A stretch of DNA of 64,000 nucleotides from Distichodus sexfasciatus (lineage: Eukaryota; Chordata; Actinopteri; Characiformes; Distichodontidae): NCBI GenBank assembly GCA_032718565.1, contig JAVGVS010000107.1:546041-610040 (forward strand), in the 5' to 3' direction. The position numbers and the translations under genes were made by a program. Positions 1 to 11,587 of the stretch are shown in pieces; position 1 is the stretch's first letter, and each line of letters begins with the position of its first letter. The notes beneath the pieces were generated by a model, which searched no databases, had not been told where the DNA came from, and saw nothing but the letters and a program-made list of their open reading frames with translations.

Positions 1-840
1 CTATAATCCAATCCCCACACAACACTAAACATAATCAAACCCAACATCCTACACCAAATTATAATCTAATCCTAACACAACACTAAATCATAATCAAACC
101 CAACATCCTAACACCAAACTATAATCTAATCCCACACAACACTAAACACATAATCAAAACCCAACCCACACCAAACTACAATCTAATCCCCAACACAACA
201 ATTAAACATAATCAAACCCAACCCTACACCAAACTATAATCTAACTTCAACACAACACTAAACATAATCAAAACCCAACCCTACACCAAACCATATAATC
301 TAATCCCCACACAACACTAACCATAAAATAATCCCAACCCTACACCAAACTATAATCTTATCCCAACACAACACTAAACATAATCAAAACCCAACCCTAC
401 ACCAAACTGTAATCTTATCCCACACAACACTAAACATAATCAAACCCAACCTTACACCAAACTTAATCCAATCCCCACACAACACTAAACATAATCAAAC
501 CCAACCCTACACCAAACTATAATCCAATCCCCAATACAACACTAAACATAATCAAAACCCCACCCCACACCAAACTATAAACTAATCCTCCAACACATGA
601 CTAAACATAATCAAACCCAACCCTACACCACAAACTATAATCCAATCCCCACACAACACTAAACATAATCAAAACCCAACCCTACACCAAATTATAATCC
701 AATCCCAACACAACACTAAACATAATCAAAACCCCAATTCTACACCGCCAAACTATAAACTAATCCCAACACAACACTAAACATAATAAAAACCCAACCC
801 TACACCAAACTATAATCTAATCCCAACACTTCACATAACC
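1..840. repeat. Satellite, about 56-60 bp unit, nearly G-free on plus strand
   Basis: About fifteen tandem units share blocks such as cacaacactaaacataatc and cccaaccctacaccaaac. Unit length drifts between roughly 55 and 62 bases through small insertions. The plus strand has almost no G. The array begins at or before base 1 and decays around 800-860. Confidence 0.95.
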
Positions 841-2519
841 ATAATTTGATCCACTCTTTGTGCCAAAACTGTACCCACAACATGTCCAATGTTCACTCTA
901 AAGCATCTCAGTGTTTTCATACAGCACACACACACACATATTTTGTCCAGTAAAATCACAGAGGTAGTAACGTCTATCCACTCTCCCATTTCCCAACATT
1001 TCTCTGTACTGCCTCATCTCCACACAGAGAGGTCAGAGGACAGAAAACAGAAAGTGGGGGAAGGTGGAAAGAAGAGAACAGCAAAAGCAAAAAGACAGAT
1101 TTATGTCAGGTGTCCTGTAACAATACTGTAGGAGGAGGAAGATTGTTGTTTTCACGTATGTATGCACAGCAGATGTGTGGTGTGTGTCTGTGTGTGTGCG
1201 AAAGTGTGTGTGTATGCAAGTCAGCCTGTTTGTTAGATAGAGAGAGACTCAACAATTTCCACAGAGGGCAGTTGAAAACATGAACTAAACTTCATATTAT
1301 TAATTGAAAACATTATTTTTATGTTCTTATTCTTGTTATATTTATCATTATTCATCAGCTTCCACATCCACATTTGTAACAGGCTTGACGCGTTTCTTGA
1401 CTTTTCATTATCTTCCACATTGTGTTACATTAAAAAGGCAATTCTGTGCCTCTGGAATCAAATGCCACCCATGAGCAGCACATCAACAGGGAAAACCTTT
1501 TAAATCCAATTTAGTAATAATTACTATTCTGTAAACTCCGACCTGCCCTGCTTGGATCTCTCCAGTTGATGAAAGCAGCCTTTATCAGAGAGAGCTGTAA
1601 CATTTAACACAATACTCTAGAAAGTACATTAATATGGTTCTGAAAATGATATATTCAAATGAGGAGAGAATAATGTGCTGGTAATTGCACATAAAAAAGC
1701 ACTTACACCTCCCACTGCAGAGAACTTATATCTAACAAATCTGTCTAAACAAATGGAAAAAACCCACATCCTGCTCAACAAAACCAATAATAAACAAAAA
1801 CAACAACAGCAGCAACTTCTCAGGTTCCAGTTACGCCCATTGGGACTAATTGCCAGTCAGGTTCTCCGAAACACCAGCATTCCAGCACATTCCACAGTCA
1901 AAATTTCCTACTGTAAACAACATGACTTTCGAGAGACAGTCGGCCTCAAGTTTTTTTCTTACATTTATTCTGAAGGAATATAGGACATTTAAACAGTATA
2001 ATATTAAATATTATCCCATATTATGAAAAAAATCACTTTTTTCCCATCCATTTAGGTCTGTACTGCCTCTACACACCCTGTACGTTTGATTAAAAAATGG
2101 TCAGCTGTGTAAGTATTAATTTACGAATGTCAGAAATCGTGCTTAAACGAGCCGTTTAGATTTCTCCTACTTCTACGTCACAGTGGGGGACATTTGAATA
2201 ACTCCACTCCTCCTATCTGAGAAGCTCCGGCCATCAGGTAGAACTGCTAGCGCTTCCTGATCCGCTTATGAGCTTAACGACGTAATCGTGAAAGTGAAGA
2301 AGTCTACCGGCGGAGTGTTGTGTTGAACATGTTTGGCTGTATGGATGGTCTGTTCGCAGCAGCCATGTCGATTATCTTCACGCGAGGTAAACTTCGCGGT
2401 TGTCTACACCCCAGTTCCGGAGGACGTGTGGCAGCAGCGGTTCTTTTGCATTTAGGAATACTAATGAGAAACAGCCTGTTCTGGAAAGGACTGAAATAGA
2501 GGGGTAAAAACAAGCAGGT

Positions 2520-2790
2520 GAAAATGCCTAATCTGAGGCCACGTCCACATGTACACGGGTATTTCTGAAAACTGATGTTTTTCTATGCGTTTTGGCCTTT
2601 TGTTCACACGAACGCAAGCGCGTAACAGTGTGAAAATTGAGGTTTTTGAAAACTCTGGCAAAAGTGGTGATTTTTGAAAACTCTTTTCTGTGTTTAGGTG
2701 TGGACAAGAAAAACGGACTGCTTTCAAGGCCACACTCTGTGCCACTCATATGACGTCACAGTATGCGCCGTGTCTACATTAGGTGTTCAT
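2520..2790. mobile_element. Degenerate MITE-like repeat
   Basis: The block opens with gaggccacgtccacatgtac and contains repeated tttttgaaaactct motifs, in the style of fish MITEs whose ends read as cacgtccacacg. Ends are not clearly paired, so the limits are approximate. Confidence 0.3.
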
Positions 2791-3571
2791 CTACAATGCA
2801 AGGCATGCTTTTGACAGCGTTGGCGAGAAAGGCAGGACGGAGATATTTTGAAACATGCTCGTAGGACGCACTTTAAAAAAAAAAAGGAAAAACAGAAAAT
2901 CTGAGAGGTTTTTACATCAAACTACTTCAGAGACTTGTTTAGTGGAGCTCATAGAACTATTTAAACTTGTTGAAAGAATGTCTAATATGGACCTTTAAAT
3001 AACTGGAGGATTTGGAGAAAAATATATGTTAATGCATTGCAAAAAAACAGGCGGCAATAATAGTTATGGTTCTAGTAGTTGTAGATCCGTTTACCTGAAG
3101 CAAAGCTTCTACAGGATTGGATTTAATCTCAGAATCTTTATGAAAACTGTAAGAACAAAGATCTTCTTAGGAACGAGATCCACTGTTTAGAGCTCCCTGC
3201 AATGCATTATTAAAGAGAGGGGAGGGATAGAGAAGGGGGGAAAAGATGAAGGGATGACGTATGGGGAGGAAGTCTGAAGGTCAATGATGATGAGGAATGT
3301 CAGGTGGAGTACCACAGAGATAATTTTAAGGAGAACCAAAACACACACGCACAGATTTCATACACTTGATGTTTCAAGCCTTGAGATACTCCATCACAAC
3401 CTTCAATCTTTCTATTAACTCGTCTCTCTCTCTGTCTCTCTCTCGTAACGCACACATACACTTTCTTCCTCACTTCATCTTTCTTTGATGGTGTGAAATG
3501 CTGAACTCATTTTTGATAAGCATGAAATATTGTAATGATGGGGGGGCATGTGAATGAATGACCTAGTTTAA

Positions 3572-3629
3572 ACACACACACACAAACATACACACACACA
3601 CACACACACACAAACATACACACACACAT
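3572..3629. repeat. (CA)n microsatellite, interrupted
   Basis: CA dinucleotide run broken by short aaacata interruptions. Confidence 0.9.
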
Positions 3630-3785
3630 CCTAGCCATCCACCAAACATTTATTTTAGCCAATCAGCCATGAGCCACAGACCAAACTCCCTCACCTCTTT
3701 AAGACATCAAGTCAATTACAGAGCCGTTCTGCTCACATTTACACACTGAGTCTGGCTGAATGTAGCAAACAAAACTGTGCATTTG

Positions 3786-3787
<2 letters not shown>

Positions 3788-3854
<67 letters not shown>

Positions 3855-3857
3855 TAT
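3788..3857. repeat. (AT)n microsatellite
   Basis: About 35 AT dinucleotides with one slip near 3847. Confidence 0.97.
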
Positions 3858-3978
3858 GTGTATATAAGTCTAAATAGAGAGCGACTTGACACAAAAAGCA
3901 GGCCAAAAAAGCAGATGGCAGCACAAAGAAATCCGTTTGTAGTGAGGGAGAGCCCTGAACCACAAGTCCTGTCTGTTA

Positions 3979-4322
3979 GGCCTCGTCGACACGAACGTGC
4001 GAAATGAACGCCCTCTAAACGCCATACGAGTTTTTGCTGCGTTTTGTAGCTGCGTTTGATTGCCGTTTCACTGGCGTTCGCAGTAGCGTCGTTTTCCCCG
4101 CGTTCGTCGGGATTTTGACGCCAAGAAAACAGAAAACGTTGCATGCAACGTTTATTTGACGCCACCCGAACACGCAGCCGGCCGAACGCCGGTGCTGAGC
4201 GCCCGTGTGGACGCTTTGATTTGCTCCAGTGAGCGGAAAAACGGTCGGCGTTCAGTTGGCGCTCACCTGGCGCTACGAACGCCAGAAAAACGTCTGGTTC
4301 AGACGTCCGTGTGAACGAGGCC
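3979..4322. mobile_element. Harbinger-like MITE, copy 1
   Basis: The 344 bp GC-rich element has inverted ends (ggcctcgtcgacacgaacgt at left; acgtccgtgtgaacgaggcc at right) and is flanked on both sides by TTA. A three-base TWA duplication is the signature of PIF/Harbinger transposons. It has no transposase and is dense in gaacgcc and ggcgttc motifs. It is homologous, in inverse orientation, to the copy at 7690-8023. Confidence 0.85.
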
Positions 4323-4369
4323 TTAGCGCAAACTTTTCACACGGGACACTGGAGTTGAACGCCGGAGGG

Positions 4370-4680
4370 GGGGATATCAGTAGAGGAGAGAATGGGTAGA
4401 AAGAAGGAAGGATAGAGAGTGTGAGAAAAGTAGAAAGAGAGAGGGTGTCTAAATTTTTGGTAAATCTGATCTCTGTTTTTGAAATCTTATAGGAGCAAGA
4501 CTCAGGGTGTGTGAGAAGGTGGGAAAGAGGGATGGACACAGAAAGAGAGGGAGAGGGCAGACAGAGAGAGAAAGAGAGAAAAATTAGGGTTGTATGATTG
4601 AGGAGGGAGAGAGATTACGTGTTTGAGATTGAGGAGAAAGAGAGAGAGACAGAGATTGTCTAGAGAGAGAAAGTGTGTGC
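4370..4680. repeat. AG-rich low-complexity DNA
   Basis: Purine-rich gagagag/gaaag blocks interspersed with short unique sequence. Confidence 0.8.
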
Positions 4681-5504
4681 TGCTCAATTTGTTTGTCTCT
4701 TACTGGGAATAAATACGTTACGTTCCCACACTATCTTGACATGTTTGTTCAAAACCTGTATGGGCTTGACTGTGACTGAGGAGTAAGTGTGTGTGTGTAT
4801 GTTTGTGAGTGTGTGTGAGTGTTTGTGTCCTTCCCACATCACATCCTTGAGCAAAGGAGAGCAAAGTTACCCAGCTCTCCTCCCCCGGAGTGGATTTCTC
4901 ATTGTTGGGGCGTGGAGGATAATGATCGCCTTGGAGAACCTTCCGGCACTTGTCTCTGCGCTCTGAGATTAACTTTACAGCCCTAAATGCTGTGCTCTGC
5001 TCTCCTCTTACACTACACCTCCCCTCACAATCAGTAGGTCCACAAAAAGGACCCAACAGGCTTGCGAACTTGGGAACCGATTCCAATTTATTCTGTAGTG
5101 TTTCAGTTTAACGAAAATGAAAAAATAAATCTTTTTGTGCACAGCATCCACTTATATTCACCAATTGGGAACTGAGTAAACTGAGTTTATTCGGCAGTTT
5201 CTTAGTCTAACTAAAATATAAAAAATGAAATATTTGTCCATTTTTATCAATTATGCACAGCACCCATTTAGGTAGATGACCATCAATAGGTTATCTGTGG
5301 AGAATCTCACCCACAAATACATAGATAAGACTAGATGGGCAATTTCTAAAGAAATGGTGTGATTGCTGTGTGCTAAAAACATTGAAAGAGATAAAATGGT
5401 CACCAAGTTTGAATTGTCAAACTTAACCTTAAGCTCAGTCATCAAAAGCACATCATTTATCTCTTTCAGTTTCTCAAATAAAACAAGCACTTTTTATATA
5501 AAGT

Positions 5505-5620
5505 CATTTTTCCTCATGGGGACCTCTCAAATGTCCCCACAAAGCCCCCTCAAAAAAAGACTAAAAGTGATTTTAGGGGACGACAATGCCATAAATACAC
5601 ACGCACACACACACACAGAG
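5505..5620. repeat. Interspersed repeat with (CA)n tail
   Basis: It contains cctcatggggacctctcaaa and tgtccccacaaagc followed by a CA run. This resembles a common fish interspersed sequence built around 'ggggacc...gtcccca' with CA flanks; a related copy appears at 49218-49560. Confidence 0.4.
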
Positions 5621-6544
5621 TAGTGAGAGAGAAAGAGAGTACAGGCTGTGTATAGCAATCCATTGATTAGTTAAAGAAAAGCTTCTCTCAAAGACATTAA
5701 TATGAAAACATTAATTAAAATTAGTAATTGAAAGACTATAAGATGTCTTTGAAAAGACTTGACCCTGTTTCTTCTTATTTACAGGAAAATGAGGCAATGT
5801 ACGTACAGTGACTTACTGCAACATGCACAAACACACATGTATAGACTCCAAGACCACTACTGAAATCCTCAAAACTGCATTAAACACAAGAGAGTCTGGC
5901 TCTTACAAGCATGACGAGTGGCTCAAGACTTGGTACAGTGCTGTGTTATTTAAACAGTTTAATATTTAAGTTTGTTTCTACTTCTGTTTTCGTGTTCATA
6001 CAGCATTTGGCAGTTCATATGCTTTTTTTGTCAAAATGTGCAGTATAAATTTACCATATAATACTGCCAGAAGAATTGCAGCCATTTGATGTATTTTACA
6101 GCAAATAAAATACACACCTCTAATTAGCAAATACAGTATGTATTCATATTTACAGCAATAAGGTTTTTTTTTTTTTTTTTACATTATTATGCTGTATTGC
6201 CTACTGCAAATATCTTTTTTTCAGAATTAACACATGAAAGAAGAAAATAAAGAAAAGAGATTTATTAAAAATATTTTTAAATGGAGTTTAAACTTTTTTT
6301 GTACTATGTTTCATCTGTATCTTTCAGCTTATTTTTTGTCACTGAGCACGGTCAGGGCAGGACTAAATGATGTAAGCAGGGAGTGTGTGTGACACCCAGA
6401 ATGCTTTAGATATACAGTATGTGGCTGTATTTGCAAAGAAATGACTTCAACAAGAAGTTTACTGTGGATTTACAACCTTTCTTTTTAAAAAAAAAGTATA
6501 ATAAGGGTAAGAAGTGTAAATTTACAGCAATTGGATAATAGGGG

Positions 6545-6788
6545 TGATATGATCACGATATGATCAGATCAAGTGCTACGATATGATTCTGATTAAATTC
6601 AATTCCGGAGATTAAAATCTAAATCCCAAAAAGCAGCTAAAATATCATTTGGCAGTTTAATTCTCTCAATGAGGCATTTAGTAGCATAATGGTTAGTGAG
6701 TTGGCCCAGTGATCAGATGGTCGCTGGTTCAAATCCTGGAACGATAAAGGTCCCGCACCTCATGTTCAATATAAAGTAATGTTACAAG
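6545..6788. repeat. Degenerate interspersed repeat with SINE head inserted
   Basis: Blocks aaaaagcagctaaaatatca and gttcaatataaagtaatgtt recur at 20590-20716. Between them, 6668-6765 is a tRNA-like SINE head (tagcataatggttag and ggttcaaatcc), absent from the other copy. Confidence 0.5.
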
Positions 6789-7179
6789 TAGGGATGCACC
6801 GATACCACTTTTTTGAGACTGAGTATGAGTGCCAATACTTATTTTTGAGTATTCACCGATACCTGTGTAGGTCTGTTATTAATAACAATGACAATAATAG
6901 TAGGATTTTTAAAGAATTTTTAATTTTTTGTACCAATATCAATTGCCGTATTTCCCCAACGTTAAGCCGCCTCATTCTACAAGCCGCAGAAATGCTCATT
7001 TATGTTTTAAAACTCTAAGATAAGCCGCCCCATGTTACTAGCCGCCATGTTACTGAATTTACCAATCTGAAGTAAAAGCATCTACGTCATTTGCTACGCC
7101 CCTGGAAGCTTTTGCAACTCTATAGTGACATTATACATTTACTCTGTCTGGCCGGCAGCGACGTGCAACGTACAGTCAA

Positions 7180-7437
7180 GCGTGCGAATGGGTTATTTCG
7201 GCGTGGAACAACGTGAAACCAGAAAGCATACAGAATGGTTTTTGCAAAGCTGAAATCTTTCCTCCACCTACAAGCCCACCAGCAGCACAAGCACCGTCTG
7301 CAATATCCGAGAGAGATACCGGTGACGAAAGCGTGTCCGACATCAGTGACAGCAAAGCAGCACAGGTCACAATCGAGTTGTTCTGTGACGACGATGACGT
7401 TTACCGATCTGCTTTTGAAGGATTTGAAGAAAGATAA
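7180..7437 (+). pseudogene. C-terminal remnant of a pogo-type transposase
   Basis: The frame reads WVISAWNNV-KPESIQNGF and CKAEIFPPP, then a Ser/Asp-rich stretch and DDDDVYRSAFEGFEER before a stop at 7435-7437. 'W...AW...I..GF.KAGI' followed by an acidic tail is how pogo/Tigger DDE transposases end. Upstream catalytic parts are missing, so the gene is a dead fragment. A start codon at GTG 7213 would be artefactual. Confidence 0.65.
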
Positions 7438-7689
7438 GCCTAATCATTTTTGCATTTCAGTATTGCTAATTTTACACTGAAGAATTTACATGTAGACAGA
7501 TGACTGACATTGTTGTACTGCAGTACCCCCACCCTCCAGTCGTTCAAACGAAAATTAAAACTTATCTTTTCCCAGCCAACAATAAACTTCTGTTCCTTTT
7601 ATTTCTGTTAAATTTGCTTTTTGCCTAGGCCTGAAAAAGTGTAATATTTACATTGCAGCAACGAGGCTGGGTGCGGCAGCGCCGATTAA

Positions 7690-8023
7690 GGCCTCGTTCA
7701 CACGGACGTCTGAACCAGGCGTTTTTCTGGCGTTCGTGGCGCCAGGTGAGCGCTGACTGAACGCCGATTGTTTTTCTGCTCATTGGAGCAAATCAAAGCG
7801 TCCACACGGGCGTTCAGCATCGGCGTTTGGCCGGCTGCGCGTTCGGGTGGCGTCAAATAAATGCTGCATGCGACGTTTTCTTGGCGTAGAAAAATCGAAG
7901 GCAAGGAAAACGATGCTATTGCGAACGCCAGTGAAACGCCAATCGAACGCAGCTACAAAACGCAGCAAAAACGTGTATGGCGTTCAGAGGGCGTTCATTT
8001 CGAACGTCCGTGTGGACGAGGCC
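7690..8023. mobile_element. Harbinger-like MITE, copy 2 (innermost of nest)
   Basis: The 334 bp element ends in ggcctcgttcacacggacgt and acgtccgtgtggacgaggcc and is flanked by TAA on both sides. It aligns along its whole length with the inverse of 3979-4322. Its position inside the pogo-like element makes it the most recent of the three insertions. Confidence 0.85.
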
Positions 8024-8750
8024 TAAGTGACAGAACATCATCACTGATCTATCTTTGTTTTGTGTCGCTTTTCGAACTGTTCGTTGCTGCAGTAAACAGT
8101 ACACTTAAATTCAACAAATCATCTGGGTGTGTCATCTTTTTTGTGCACTGAATTATACTTTTAGCAAATACGTTTTCATGGTTTTAGATAAGCCGCCTCA
8201 TTTAAGCGAGCTGCACCCAATATGCAGGTTTGTAAAATTGATGTATAAGCCGCGGCCTATCGTTGGGGAAATACGGTAGTCTAAACTCAAAAAAACACTT
8301 TCAAAAACCAAAATATAAATTAAAGTACACTTAAGCCTTATTATGTCATTTTATCAAATAAATGATACTAATTTTTTGTCCACTTATTTGTCCTATAAGT
8401 ATCAAAACATAAAAAAGCAACAACAATTAAATATTGAAATATTAGTCTGCTTTGCTGCTGTCATTATCATATATTTTAAGTACCTCCAGACGGCTGACAT
8501 TTTTATCTCCGCAAAGTTTACAGTTTATTTGGCAAATGTTGTGGCATTTACACTGCCTCCGCGTGGCGATAAACATAACTACATCATATCTTCCACATGT
8601 GGTATCGGTAGTAGGTATCGGGGAATTTTGTTCCGAGTACGAGTAACTGCACGGGGGGTGGTATCGGTACCGGTACCGATACCGGTATTGGTACGGTGCA
8701 TCCCTAGTTATAATCATGCTGTTATGTATGAAGTATGATCGCTGTTTTCA

Positions 8751-9065
<315 letters not shown>

Positions 9066-9863
9066 TCACCATCAGGCGAGACGTCAATATCTTGAACAGT
9101 AGCAACACAACACTGGCCCAGGGTAATGCGAGACATGCATAATTTAGCAGCAGAAATTGCACTAACGGGGAAAGATCTTGTTCCACACACCCACATCCAC
9201 ACACTTCACGCACACAAACACACCTCATCACTTTCGCTAACAAGCCACATGATTGCACATAGCACCCAGGCATTATTGCGTTTGGTCACCCTGCTGAGTC
9301 TCACTTCTTTGGAAACTGTTCTCACATTCTGCAGAAGCTGTAAAACAATTTGTACAAATTTTGACACTTTTTCATAAAGTATGTACACGCTCATGAATGG
9401 AAAACATTTCTTTGCAGCCTAGGCAATGTGCAAATTTCACTTTAATGGATCTTGATTTTGTTTTGAAAGCAGCGCCCCCAGTTTGCTGCAGTGTTCCTGA
9501 CTAGAAGGGGAAAGTTAGAGCTGAAAACCTCAGCTTTCTCCAAAGCGTCAGGAACGGTAAAGTGTGTGTGCTAAAGAGCAGCTCCCTGGCTGCATTACCC
9601 GGCTCTAATAACACCATTTGTATTGCTGGCAGGGTCTTAAGGAGCTTGTCAATCTAGGGCTTTCTCAAACTCATAGGAGATGAATATGAGCACCGTAAGA
9701 CACTTTTACAAATGCTGACTTTGGCCAGTCTCCAGTGAATATAAGATGCTCGCTGTTGTGGTTATTATCCTTGTAAAATGTAAGTTGCATACCAAAGCTT
9801 TCCAGGTAAACAGCTGCAGAAGTGCACAGCTGGAAATGCAAAATAACCCTAAACAACTATATA

Positions 9864-10356
9864 TACTACCAGTCAAAAGTTTGGACACACCTTCCCATTC
9901 AGTGTTTTATTCTTTATTATCATGACTGTTGACATTGTAGATTCTCACTGAAGGCACTATGAATGAACACATATGGAATTATGTAGTAAACAAAAAGTGT
10001 GAAATAACCCAGAACATGTTTTATATCTTAGATTCTTGAAAATAACCACCCTTTGCTTTGATCACTGCTTTGCACACTCTTGGCATTCTCTCGATGAGCT
10101 TCATGAGGTAGTCACCTGAAATGGTTTTCCAACAGTCTTGAAGGAGTTCCCAGAGATGCTGAGCACTTGTTGGCCCTTTTGCCTTCACTCTGCGGTCCAT
10201 CTCATCCCAAACCATCTCGATTGGGTTTAGTCAGGTGACCGTGGAGGCCAGGCCATGTGGCGCAGCACTCCATCACTCTCCTTCTTGGTCAAATAGCCCT
10301 TACACAGTTCATTCATAGTTTTGATGCCTTTAGTGAGAATCTACAATGTAAATAAC
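9864..10356 (-). mobile_element. Tc1-like transposon fragment
   Basis: The left end is tactaccagtcaaaagtttg gacacacc, the standard terminal repeat of fish Tc1 elements. A sub-terminal block (tgtagattctcactgaaggc, about 9940) has its inverted partner at 10325-10350 (gtgagaatctacaatgtaaa). The right terminal repeat and most of the transposase are deleted. Confidence 0.85.
10021..10215 (-). pseudogene. Tc1 transposase C-terminus
   Basis: The minus-strand frame gives MVWDEMDRRVKAKGPTSAQH, then LWELLQDCW and ERMPRVCKAVIKAKGGYF. This matches the end of Tc1-family DDE transposases, starting just after the catalytic DLNPIE region. The catalytic core is absent, so the fragment cannot transpose. Confidence 0.9.
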
Positions 10357-10424
10357 ACCTTAAAGTGTTAAATATAATTGAGGTACCAAGTGTTTATTTG
10401 TGTATTTACATTTATGTTCATGGC

Positions 10425-10600
10425 AAGGCTAGAGCCATCTCCTCACAGCAAGAAGGTCCTGGGTTCGACCCCCGTGTCAGTCGTGAGGTCTTTCTGTCTG
10501 GAGAACATTGTGGGCTCCCCGGGTTCCTCCCACAGTCCAAAAGCATACGCTACAGGTTGACTGGTGACTCTAAATTGTCCCTTAGTTACGCCCTGAATAT
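10425..10600 (+). mobile_element. SINE family B fragment
   Basis: It contains the tRNA B-box-like ggttcgaccccc after gaaggtcctg and the body ttcctcccacagtccaaaag and gactctaaattg, homologous to the full copy at 62943-63305. It is truncated after about 175 bp. Confidence 0.8.
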
Positions 10601-10741
10601 TAAGTTGTACATGGGCTTATTGTCCCTTAGTTACTTATCAATATCCATGAAATGTACATCAGGGCTTTGTAGATAAGATAACCTGTTCTTCACACACGTA
10701 ATATCTTAGACGTTTTATTTGGTAGTTTGGTAGTACGCTAT

Positions 10742-10935
10742 TAGTTGGAAGTGTAGCGGTTAGGGCGTTCGTCCTGGGATTCAAACTGCTACCTTTGGAT
10801 CACGGGGCGAACCACTACACTTCCAACTAACACTGAGGTACTCATGAGTGACGTACCATCCCCAACCACTGCTCCCTGGGTGCTTCCCACTTCTCCTTCA
10901 CGTGTGGGTCAAAGGCAGAGGTCACATTTCAGATG
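10742..10935 (+). mobile_element. Rearranged SINE family A copy with terminal hairpin
   Basis: A 20 bp arm, tagttggaagtgtagcggtt (10742-10761), is matched by its inverse aaccactacacttccaacta (10810-10829) with one mismatch. Then comes a plus-oriented family A body (ggtactcatgagtgacgtac; gtcaaaggcagaggtcacat). It looks like two SINE heads joined head to head. Confidence 0.7.
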
Positions 10936-10990
10936 TCAGGAATAAAACAGAATATCACTGGCAAGTTTAATCCACAGAAAGCTGTAAATA

Positions 10991-11587
10991 TACAGTGGTG
11001 CCTTGACTTACAAGTTTAATTTGTTCCGTGACGGCGCGCGTAACTCAAATTATCGTATGTCAAATCAATTTTGCCCATTGAAATGAATTGAAATGCTATT
11101 AATCCATTCAGGACCCCCCAAAAACACCTCATTTTTTTGTTACATGTTTTTAAATAAGAAAAATGTGCTTATAAATAACAAATATTGTATAAAAACACAA
11201 TACAATAGAATGTACTACAATAAACTGGTTTTATTAAGTATAATGCACGTAATTTGCCATGGACATCAGACAACTTGAAGATGCTGACGAAGGTGGAGGA
11301 GAAAGGCTGAACTGAATAACTAAGTCTTATTCACTGATTTTTGCCCGTTTCACCACGCTTTCTTCCCTTTCATCTGCAGGGGTTTTGATTATAAAAAACC
11401 TGTCCAATGTGGTCTGTTTCATCCTCCTTTTCAGCACGTTTCTGAAATGAGTCAGGTAAGTGTCATTAAATAGCGCTGTCGCACGCCCAGCTGGCTCTCA
11501 ACTCAAAGCAAAAAAAACGGCCAAGAGACGGCTCGTATCTCGAAAAACTCGTAAGTTGGGACACTCATAAGTCAAGGTACCAATGTA
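10991..11587. mobile_element. Mariner-like MITE with TA-type ends
   Basis: The left end tacagtggtgccttgactta and right end taagtcaaggtaccaatgta are inverted near-copies. Sub-terminal 'gtaactc / ctcgtaag' blocks are also inverted. The 597 bp interior shows no transposase. Terminal TA fits a mariner target duplication. Confidence 0.8.

Larger units (their letters stand above)
6946..8276 (+). mobile_element. pogo/Tigger-like transposon inserted in the hAT element
   Basis: The ends are inverted copies: ccgtatttccccaacgttaa at left and ttggggaaatacgg at right. Repeated taagccgc motifs sit just inside each end. The interior keeps the 3' end of a pogo-type transposase (7180-7437). It is itself interrupted by a Harbinger-like MITE at 7690-8023. 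Confidence 0.8.
6789..8706. mobile_element. hAT-like element hosting a pogo-like insertion
   Basis: Ends are tagggatgcaccgatacca at left and tggtacggtgcatcccta at right, typical of fish hAT elements. Flanks gttacaag (6781-6788) and gttataat (8707-8714) match at six of eight bases, fitting an old 8 bp target duplication. With the 6946-8276 insertion removed the element is about 590 bp and has no transposase. Sub-terminal DNA is full of ggtatcgg/ccgatacc repeats. Confidence 0.8.

Noticed and set aside
1..840. CRISPR array
   Set aside because: Units are contiguous without unique spacers, and the context is a vertebrate intron; it is a satellite.
1120..1145. Acidic-tail NKAIN exon (gaggaggaag)
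   Set aside because: It is on the plus strand, opposite to NKAIN, with no splice sites or FDFIGG motif.
2330..2500. Possible plus-strand first exon (MFGCMDGLFAAAMS with a gcgaggtaaac donor)
   Set aside because: Fewer than 60 codons, no recognised product, weak donor and no partner exon; left out as a gene.
3716..4165. 149-codon minus-strand frame
   Set aside because: It runs through the Harbinger-like MITE and the AT microsatellite (giving an Ile-Tyr repeat); no gene-like domain.
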